A DNA stretch of 22,214 nucleotides from RSA11 sp965652565 (GTDB lineage Bacteria > Actinomycetota > Thermoleophilia > Solirubrobacterales > 70-9), in NCBI GenBank assembly GCA_965652565.1, contig CBFGWL010000049.1, positions 1 through 22,214 on the forward strand. Direction: 5' to 3'. A program made the translations under genes and the position numbers. Position 1 is the stretch's first letter; the number at the start of each line of letters is the position of its first letter. The notes beneath the pieces were generated by a model, which was not told the DNA's origin, did no database searches, and saw nothing but the letters and a program-made list of their open reading frames with translations. Shown here piece by piece: positions 8,094 through 15,800 of the stretch.

Positions 8094-8618
8094 GTGAGAC
8101 GTCTCCTTTCCCTTCTCTCCCTCCCGATCGCCCTGATCGCAGCCGCGGCGCCCAGCGCCGCGGCTGCGGGCGATTACTACCTGAGCCATCACGAGCCGCG
8201 CTCCGCGAAGCCAAAGGGCTCGGTCCTCGTCCTGATCCACGGAGGCGGCTGGCGCGGCGACCTGCGGAGCTTCGCCGACTCCCTGATGTACTCGTACATC
8301 GACGATCTCACCCGCTGGGGCCATCGCGTCTACAACGTCGGCTACCGCTCAGGCGGGGCCTCTCTGCCCGACGTCCGCGACGCGATCGATCGCGTCAGCC
8401 GGACCCATCGCAAGGCGCCCATCTGCCTGGCCGGCGAGTCCGCGGGGGCGCATCTGGCACTGGTCGCCGCGAAGCGCTCGAAGCGGATCAAGTGCGTCGT
8501 CGACATCGCGGGCCCGCCCGATCTCCTCGACCCCGGCCCCCGTCCAAACGCGAGCCGTCTCACGGAGCTCGCTGCCTCGGCGTTCGGCGCGAACCGGCAC
8601 GCTCGACGCGGCGAATGA
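8094..8618 (+). pseudogene. Secreted alpha/beta-hydrolase, truncated (probable broken gene)
   Basis: 174 residues from GTG 8094. A signal peptide is clear (VRRLLSLLSLPIALIAAAAPSAAA). The alpha/beta-hydrolase core begins with the oxyanion motif HGGGW (49-53) and the nucleophile elbow GESAGAH with Ser at 116, as in carboxylesterase/BD-FAE-type enzymes. After VVDIAGPPDLLD the frame runs into an arginine-rich tail and stops. The catalytic Asp and His, expected about 60-100 residues further on, are absent, and the family is usually 260-300 residues. Another frame continues past the stop with text resembling the next homologous segment (MSSAASHAI), which points to a frameshift plus loss of the 3' end next to the convergent peptidase gene. 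It may still be expressed, but catalysis is unlikely. GGAAGG sits only 2 nt from the GTG, so the exact start is uncertain. Confidence 0.65.
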
Positions 8619-8663
8619 GTTCCGCCGCGTCGCACGCAATTTCCTGGCTCGCCGGCTACAGCG

Positions 8664-10559
8664 CTAGGGCTGCGTGAAGTCGTCCGGCGTGATCGCCGGC
8701 TTCCCCGCCTCGTACAGCCACTGCTGGAAGTACTCCTCCAGCAGCTCGAGGCGCTCGCCCTCCAAGCCGCTCATCTCGAGCGCGAGATCGACGACGTCCT
8801 CGCTCGTCACGTTCTGGTAGGCGAACCGGTCGCAGAGCTCGCGGGCGAACCTGAAGAATTTCGCGTTGCCCACGATCTGGCGATACCCCTCGTAGGTCAG
8901 CGCGCCACGGGTGTAGGTCGGGAAGTTAGCGAAGAGCATCGACGGGTCGCCGTTGAGCTCGGTCGGGATGGTGTTCCATCTGGTCGGATTCGAGGTGCTC
9001 GCATACTCCACGGCGAACCGCTCGGCCGGCGAAATGGCTCCACCGTCGGCATGAGACCACGCCCACGAGCTCCACGTCGCCCAGCCCTCCTGGAACCACA
9101 GGTCGTTCCAGTTGGCGATCGTCACCGCGTTGCCGAACCACTGATGGGCGAGCTCATGCATGTGCGTCCCCTCGCTCACAAAGAGGGAGGAGTAGTGGGG
9201 TTTGGTCTGTACCTCCAGCGCGTATCCCACCCCCGTAGTCACATCGACGACAGCCCCACCTGAGTCGAACGGATAGAACCCGTACCGCGCGCTCAGGAAG
9301 TTGATCATGTCCTCCGTCCTGCCGAGCGACGTCGTGATCTGGTTGACCTGGCTAGTGCTGGCGGTCACGTCGATGCCCTCGTACAGGGGCAGCTCGCGCT
9401 CGGTAACCGCCTCGGTGATCGTGCGTTCCGTGAAATCGAAGTCGCCGGTTGTCGCGGTGGCCAGGTAGGTCGCGGTCGGGTCGTCCTCGGACCAGCTCCA
9501 GGTGACCGTCCCGTCGCCGTTCGGCTCGTTCGAGACCAGCTCGCCCACGCCGAACGCGACCTTGCCGTCGGGGACGGTGATCCGGGTGTCGAACGTCGCC
9601 TTGTCGGTCGGGAAGTTGTTGCTCGGGAACCAGCCCTGGGCGCCGATCGGCTCGTTCACCACGAACGCGCCGTCACACGCTCCGCCCGAGGTGCAGGCAG
9701 GTATCCAGCCCTCCACCGCCCCATCTGGGTCCGTGATTTTGACCGGCTCCCCCTCATACTCGATTCGCACCTGGAATTCCGCGCCGTCCTCGATGCCGGC
9801 GGCCGGGACGACCACGAGCTTCCACGGCTGGGTGCCGCCGGCCAGCGCGGGGGTCGCGGGGATCTGCTCGAAGCTCGCGGGGACACCGTCGACCGTCACC
9901 TCGGTCACGTCGAGGTCCTGAAAATCCAGGGAAAACTCGGAGAGGTTCTGTGTCGCCCGCGCCCGGATCGTCGTCGCCGTGCCGGGCTTGAATACGTTGT
10001 TCACCGGGTCGTAGTCGAGCTCGATCGTGTAGTGGAGGGCGTCGTAGCCGCCGTTTCCGATCTGTGGGAAGAGCTCGTCGCCCAGGCTACGGCCGCCCGG
10101 GGTGAAGTCGGGCCCCACATCGATCGCTCGCTTGCGGACCTTGCACACCGCCTTGCCCTTCCGGCCTTGCTTGCGGACGCACGCTACGAGGTAGTACTGC
10201 CCCGGCGCCAGCGACGCCGGCAGGCCGCCGGCGATCCGGAACCTGCGCTGCTTCTCGGGGCGCACGGGAGCCGTGGTCGTCCGGCCAAGCCGGACCGAGC
10301 CCTTCTTGGCCGCGGGCCTGCTGCTGAGGGTGGCCGTGACCTTGGCGGCTGCGGCGCGCTTACCGCGGTTGACGACCTTCCCCTTGACGGTGAGAGGGTC
10401 GCCCGGCGCGATAGTTGCAGGGGGCCGTTCGAGTTGCGCTACGCGCAGGTTCGCTTTGCCCTTCGCCGCGCCCGCCGCGGTCGGGCCGATCAACGCCAGC
10501 GCCGCCAGCGCGAGCCCTGCTAGGACGCAGCGCTGCCCGACGAAACCACCACCTGCCAT
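8664..10559 (-). CDS. Secreted M1-family metallopeptidase, copy A
   Basis: 631 residues. A signal peptide (MAGGGFVGQR, hydrophobic core, AAGAA) is followed by a Lys/Arg-rich CARDB-like beta-sandwich (about 30-160: ANLRVAQL, APGDPLTVKGKVVNRGKRAA, GQYYLVACVRK). An M1 N-terminal beta domain follows, then the gluzincin catalytic site HELAHQWFGN with the third ligand Glu 18 residues later in WFQEGWATW, a canonical HExxH-x18-E. A C-terminal helical part ends near LEEYFQQWLYE. M1 enzymes are zinc aminopeptidases; secretion suggests extracellular peptide breakdown. The start ATG 10559 has a good ribosome site (GAGAGGGG). It is a tandem paralogue of the gene just upstream, with a 164-bp identical segment. 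It ends 45 bp from the convergent hydrolase remnant. Confidence 0.92.
   Translation of the reverse strand: MAGGGFVGQRCVLAGLALAALALIGPTAAGAAKGKANLRVAQLERPPATIAPGDPLTVKGKVVNRGKRAAAAKVTATLSSRPAAKKGSVRLGRTTTAPVRPEKQRRFRIAGGLPASLAPGQYYLVACVRKQGRKGKAVCKVRKRAIDVGPDFTPGGRSLGDELFPQIGNGGYDALHYTIELDYDPVNNVFKPGTATTIRARATQNLSEFSLDFQDLDVTEVTVDGVPASFEQIPATPALAGGTQPWKLVVVPAAGIEDGAEFQVRIEYEGEPVKITDPDGAVEGWIPACTSGGACDGAFVVNEPIGAQGWFPSNNFPTDKATFDTRITVPDGKVAFGVGELVSNEPNGDGTVTWSWSEDDPTATYLATATTGDFDFTERTITEAVTERELPLYEGIDVTASTSQVNQITTSLGRTEDMINFLSARYGFYPFDSGGAVVDVTTGVGYALEVQTKPHYSSLFVSEGTHMHELAHQWFGNAVTIANWNDLWFQEGWATWSSWAWSHADGGAISPAERFAVEYASTSNPTRWNTIPTELNGDPSMLFANFPTYTRGALTYEGYRQIVGNAKFFRFARELCDRFAYQNVTSEDVVDLALEMSGLEGERLELLEEYFQQWLYEAGKPAITPDDFTQP
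9511..9674. repeat. 164-bp exact repeat, copy in M1 peptidase A
   Basis: Base-for-base identical to 11585-11748 (offset 2074), including every synonymous position, while the flanks on both sides differ. It encodes the segment from NEPNGDG back to the AFVVNEPIGAQGWFPSNNF region. This looks like a gene-conversion tract. Confidence 0.95.
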
Positions 10560-10595
10560 GTCATCCCCTCTCTGTCTTCTCCCTCGTGGGGAGTG

Positions 10596-10612
10596 CGCCC
10601 CGCCGCGGGGCG
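10596..10612. repeat. GC hairpin upstream of M1 peptidase A
   Basis: CGCCCCG and CGGGGCG form a 7-bp stem with a 3-nt loop in the leader of copy A, 37 nt before its ATG. No T-run follows, so it is as likely a leader structure as a terminator for copy B. Confidence 0.45.
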
Positions 10613-10725
10613 GGGGCATCCTCGCAGAGTGGGGGCCGCGTTGCCAGTGGTTCAGGCAGGTGGCATCCCGATTGCCAGATCACGCTCGACGAGCGCGACC
10701 TCCCGCTCAACAGCTGCCGTCCGGG

Positions 10726-12708
10726 CTAGGTGAAGTCGTCCGGGAGGATCGTCGGCTTCTCGCCCTCGTACAGCCACTGCTGGAAGTACTCCTCCAGCAG
10801 CTCGAGGCGCTCGCCCTCCAGGCCGCTCATCTCGAGCGCGAGGTCGACCACGTCCTCTGTGCTCACGTTCCCGTACGCGAACCGCGTCTGCAACTCACGG
10901 GCGAAGTCGAAGAACCGCGGGTTGCCCACGATCTGGCGGTAGCCCTCATACGTCATCGCGCCGCGGACGTACGTCGGGAAATTCGAGAACAGGTCGGCGG
11001 GGTCGTTGTTCAGTTCCGTCGGGATCGTGTTCCACTTCGTGTCCGGCCCGGACGCGTAGTTGTTCGCGAACTGCTGCGCGGGCGTCGTCGTCGAGGTGCC
11101 GTCGTGGTACTGCCAGGCCCACGCCGACCACTGGGCGAAGCCCTCCTGGAACCAGATGTCGTTCCAGTTCTTGAGCGTCACCGAGTTCCCGAACCACTGG
11201 TGCGCGATCTCGTGCAGGAGCGTCCCCTGGCTCACGTTGGGCGCTCCCGTCGAGAAGTTCCCCGCGTAGTGCGGCTTGGTCTGGACCTCGAGGGCGTAGC
11301 CCACGCCGGCGGCGGCGTCGGCCACGGCGCCGCCTGAGTCGAACGGGTACGGCCCGTACCGCGCGCTCAGCCAGTTGGTCATCTCCTCCGTCCGGGCGAG
11401 GGCGGCGTTGATCGTGTTCAGCTGATCCTCGGTCGCCGCCGAGTCGATCCCCTCGTACTGCGGGAGCTCGCGGCCCGTCAGCTCCTCGGTGATCGAGCGC
11501 TCCGTATAGGTGAAGTCGCCGTTCGTCGCCGTGGTGAGGTAGGTGGCCGTGGGGTCGTCCTCCTCCCACACCCAGGTCGTAGTGCCGTCGCCGTTCGGCT
11601 CGTTCGAGACCAGCTCGCCCACGCCGAACGCGACCTTGCCGTCGGGGACGGTGATCCGGGTGTCGAACGTCGCCTTGTCGGTCGGGAAGTTGTTGCTCGG
11701 GAACCAGCCCTGGGCGCCGATCGGCTCGTTCACCACGAACGCGCCGTCGCAGATCAGCTCACTGGAGGGCGCGAAGCCCTCGCGATAGCAGGCCTGGATC
11801 CAACCCTCCGAGGAACCGTCGGGATCGATCACCTCGACCGGCTGGCCCTCGTACTCCACGCGCACCTGGAACTCCTCGCCGTCGGGGATCCCCGCGGCAG
11901 GCGTGACGACCAGCTTCATCGGCTGGGTCCCGCCGCCGGGGAGCGGCGGTTCGGCGAGCACCTGCTCAAACTCGGCAGGCTCGCCGTCCACCGTCACCTC
12001 GGTGACCTCGAGATCCTGGAAGTCCAGCGAGAACTCCGACAGGTCCTGCGTTGCCCGGGCCCGCATCGTGGTTGCGGTGCCCGGCCGGAACAGGTTGTTC
12101 GCCGGGTCGTAGTTCAGCTCGAGCGCGTAGTGCAGGGCGTCGTAGCCGCCGTTGCCGATCTGGGGGAAGAGCTCGTCACCGAGGCTGCGGCTGCCGGGGG
12201 TGAACTCCTGCGGACCGACCTCGACCGCCCGCTTGTGGCTCTTGCAGCGCAGCTTGCCCTTCCAGGACTCACCGTGCGAGCGCCTCTTGCCCTTCCCGGG
12301 CTTGCCCTTCATGCCGTGCTCGCGCACGCACGCGACGAGGTAGTACCGACCCGGCCTCAGCGACCCGGGCACGGTGCCCTCGATCCGGAACTTGCGCTGC
12401 GACCTCGGGGGCACGGGAGCCGTCACGGTCTTACCCAGCGGCGCGAGGCCCTTGCGGGCCGCAGGCGTTCTGCTGAGGCTGGCCGCGACCTTGGCGGGGG
12501 CCGCGCGCTTGCCGCGGTTCACGACCACGCCCGTGACGACGACGTCGTCACCGGGCGCAAGAGTGGCAGGGGGTTTGCCGAGCTGGGCCACGTGCAGGTT
12601 CGCGCTCCAGTTGCCCGCGCTCGCCGTAGCCGGGCCGATCAAGATCGTCGCCGCCAGCGCCAGCGTTCCGGCGACGAACCGTCGTCCGACGCGACCACCA
12701 CCTGTCAT
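10726..12708 (-). CDS. Secreted M1-family metallopeptidase, copy B
   Basis: 660 residues with the same architecture as the neighbouring copy: signal peptide (MTGGGRVGRR... ATASA), Lys/Arg-rich CARDB-like domain with an extra basic insert (HGMKGKPGKGKRRSHG) before the Cys-containing end, M1 beta domain, HEIAHQWFGN with Glu 18 residues on in WFQEGFAQW at about residue 500, and a helical C-terminus ending LEEYFQQWLYEGEKP. All zinc ligands are intact, so both copies should be active. AAGGAG directly abuts the ATG, and a second purine tract (GAGAGGG) lies further upstream. The 166-bp gap to copy A and the 122-bp gap to the giant gene, all in one orientation, allow co-transcription, although the related leaders of copies A and B suggest separate promoters. 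Confidence 0.92.
   Translation of the reverse strand: MTGGGRVGRRFVAGTLALAATILIGPATASAGNWSANLHVAQLGKPPATLAPGDDVVVTGVVVNRGKRAAPAKVAASLSRTPAARKGLAPLGKTVTAPVPPRSQRKFRIEGTVPGSLRPGRYYLVACVREHGMKGKPGKGKRRSHGESWKGKLRCKSHKRAVEVGPQEFTPGSRSLGDELFPQIGNGGYDALHYALELNYDPANNLFRPGTATTMRARATQDLSEFSLDFQDLEVTEVTVDGEPAEFEQVLAEPPLPGGGTQPMKLVVTPAAGIPDGEEFQVRVEYEGQPVEVIDPDGSSEGWIQACYREGFAPSSELICDGAFVVNEPIGAQGWFPSNNFPTDKATFDTRITVPDGKVAFGVGELVSNEPNGDGTTTWVWEEDDPTATYLTTATNGDFTYTERSITEELTGRELPQYEGIDSAATEDQLNTINAALARTEEMTNWLSARYGPYPFDSGGAVADAAAGVGYALEVQTKPHYAGNFSTGAPNVSQGTLLHEIAHQWFGNSVTLKNWNDIWFQEGFAQWSAWAWQYHDGTSTTTPAQQFANNYASGPDTKWNTIPTELNNDPADLFSNFPTYVRGAMTYEGYRQIVGNPRFFDFARELQTRFAYGNVSTEDVVDLALEMSGLEGERLELLEEYFQQWLYEGEKPTILPDDFT
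11585..11748. repeat. 164-bp exact repeat, copy in M1 peptidase B
   Basis: Identical to 9511-9674 in copy A. The next base on each side differs between the copies. A second near-identical block is found at the 3' ends of the genes (8708-8764 equals 10764-10820). Confidence 0.95.
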
Positions 12709-12830
12709 CTCCTTAGCCCTCTCTTTCTTCCCCCCTCTTGGGTCGAAAGTGCCCTCGCCTCAGGGCGGGGTCATGGTCGCAGAGCGCGGCCCGCGTTTCC
12801 AGCGCGGCGGTGGGTCAATTTCTCACCGTC

Positions 12831-15800
12831 TCATCGCCGCTTCACGCGCAGCGTCACGGTCGCCGTCTGGTTCTTGACGCCCTTGCCGCCGACCACGAAG
12901 CGGATCTTCGTCCGCTTGCCAATGGCCCCGCGCTTGATGCGGAACTTGATCCGGCGGTCGAGCCGCTGGCCCGCGTCGAGCGCCTTGACCTTCCGGCACT
13001 TGCCGCCGACCGCGCGTAGCCGCTTGCCCTGGTACTTCGCGCAGATCTTCAGCGGACCAGTGGCCGCGTCGCCCACGTTGCGGGCACGCACCCGGAACGC
13101 CACCTGCTTGCGCTTCCTGGGCACCGTGCGCTTCTTGGGCGTCGCGTTCGCGCGCAGCTCGGGCTCGCCGTCCGGCTCCTCCGGGCACTCCTGGTCGGGC
13201 GTGAAGCGCACGTAGTCGACCTCGACGTCGGTCGAGCCGTTGCCGCCGTAGACGCCAGCGTAGATCGTGCCGTTGCCCGGCGGCATGATCGAGTTGATGT
13301 TCATGCCGCTGCCGACCGGGATCTCCGTCCACTCCCCGCCCTCGTCGGGGTCGCTCGTCGCGTACGAGGCGGTCAGCTGGTCGCCCTCGCGCTTGATCTG
13401 CAGCCACCACGTATCCGGGTTGCTGTCGGACAGCCCGAGCTGACCGCTGCGCACGATCGTCCCGTCGGTCTCGGCGCCGGCCTCGTAGTAGGTCTGTCCC
13501 TCGATGTCCGGCTGGAAGATCCCGACGCGCGTGTGGCTGGCCTTCACGAAGTTGTCGTCGCCCTGGTAGAGCATCAGGCCGGCCTGCGCGTAGCCGTTCT
13601 CGCCGGTGTCATCGCCGGCGATGTCGCCGGTGAACTTGCCCACGACCTCGAAGTCGCCGTCGGGTATCGGCTGTCCGAGCAGGCCGATCGGCCCGGTGTT
13701 CGCCTCGTCGAGCTCGAGGGCCCCCAGCGGCAGGATCAAGCTGCCACCCGCGACGGTCGGATCACCCGACGTCGGGTGCTGGAAGCTCCAGCGACCGGTA
13801 TCGAGCTCGGGCAACTCGAACTCGTCCGAGCGCTCCACGCACGGCCCGGAGCCGTCGTCGATCGAGAACTCGACCGACTTCGTCGTCTCGCGGTTGCCCG
13901 CGTTGTCGGTTGAGCGGAACTGCACGACGTGATCGCCGGCGTCCTCGACCGTGAACGTCGTAACGAACGGATCGTCGCCCGCGTCGTTGTCGGCCCGGAC
14001 CCACTCACCGGTCGCGCCGTCCGTGTTCACCCTGTACTCGGTGTATGCGACGCCGGACACCTCGGCGCCAGGCGGGCTCACGTTGATCGTCCCGACCATC
14101 CCGCTCGTCGGCACGTCGTTCGTGAACGTCGTGTGGATCGAGCAGTACACCGTCCACTCGCCCGTCTCCTCGAACGTGTAAGAGACCGGTGGTGAGTTCA
14201 CGGGCTGCAGGCCGTCCGTCACCTGGATCGCGTCGTTGCGATCCTCGCCGTCCGGCGGGATCAGCCAGACGTCGTGCGAGAACTGCGCGGGCGGGTGGTC
14301 GAAGTGCCACGTGACCGTGTCGCCCTCGCTGATCTCCAGGGTGTCCGGATCCCATGAGGTCGGCTCGGCCTGGACATCGTGGTTCTGGGGCTCCGCCGGA
14401 CCGCTGCCGGCACCCGGATCGGTCGCCGACAACGTGACCTCCACGGGCCCGTCGTACGTGCCGCCAGGGCCCGGATCATCCGGGTCGAGCGATGCGGTCG
14501 TCTCCGGATCGGTCGTGTCAGCGCCCGGCGCGACGCCGCACTCCTCGGACGGAGTCACGCCCGCCGTGGTCTCCAGCCCGCCCAGCACCTGGGTCAGGAA
14601 GTTCTCCTCGGAGAACGACTCGATCGTGTGGCCCATGCCCGTGTACCACGAGCGCCCGCCTTCGTAGCGCTGGCACCACGTGATCGGGTGGTCGTCGTCG
14701 GTGGCGTTGCCGTCCTGCTCGTCGTAGGTCGACTCGTCCACCGTCGCCAGGACGTGCACGTCGCCGCGTGGGCTGTAGTCGTCCTCGCCGACGTCCTGGA
14801 AGTCAGGCGACTTGAAGTTGTACCACTCGTCCACGCGCTCATAACGATCCGGCAGCGAGGCCGTGGAGGGATGGTTGTGATCCTCCACGTCGACCGCCGC
14901 GTTGGTCGTTCCGGGCGGATGGCTGAGGAAGTACGCACCGACCAGGTGGCCGTACCAGTTCCAGTCGTACTCGGTGTCGGAGCCCGCGTGGATGCCCACG
15001 TAGCCGCCGCCGCCCTGGATGTACTCCTCGAAGGCGGCCTGCTGGTCGTCGTTCAGCACATCGCCCGTCGTCGACAGGAACACGACCGTGTCGTAGTGCT
15101 CGAGGATCTCCGGCCGGAACAGGGTCGAGTCCTCCGTGTGGTCGACCTGGAAGTTGTGCTCGTCGGCGAGCGCGTCCATCGCGTCGTGGCCGGCCGGGAT
15201 CGAGTCGTGGCGGAAGCCGGCCGTCTTCGAGAAGACGAGGGCCCGGAAGCGTGCCTCCGGATCGTCCTCGGGCAGCACCGTGACCGTCACGCTGCGCGAG
15301 CGCTCGATGTCTCCATCGGAGACCGTCACCTCGGCGTCGTATTCACCGGCCTCGGTGTAGGTGTGCGTCGGGTTCTGCTCGTCAGACGTGTTGCCGTCGC
15401 CGAAGTCCCACTCGTAGGTGAGCTCGTCGCCGTCGGGATCGGAGGCATCGACCTGGAAGTCGACCTCGAGCGGTGCGAAGCCGCCGCTCGGAGTCGCCGA
15501 GACTTCGTTGATCGCGGGCGGCCGGTTGTCCTCGGGACAATTCCCCTCGCCCTCGAAGCCGAAGTACTCGAACCCGACCTCTGGGCCCGGCACGTTCACG
15601 CCGAGCGTGAAGATGCCGAACGCCGGGGCCTCCATCGGGTTGGTGACGGACTGGTCGAGCGCCGTCCAGTTCTCCCCGTCGAAGGAGTACTCGCCGGTGT
15701 AGGTCTCGCCCTCCTTGGTGAGGCGCAGCCAGGCGTCCTCGGTGCCGTCCGGCAGCGGGCTGAGCTGCGGCTGCGGGTTGACGATCTGCCCGTCGACCTC

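Noticed and set aside
10560..10725. Rho-independent terminator between the two M1 genes
   Set aside because: The GC hairpin at 10596-10612 has no T-run and is placed in the leader of the next gene, so I list it only as a hairpin.
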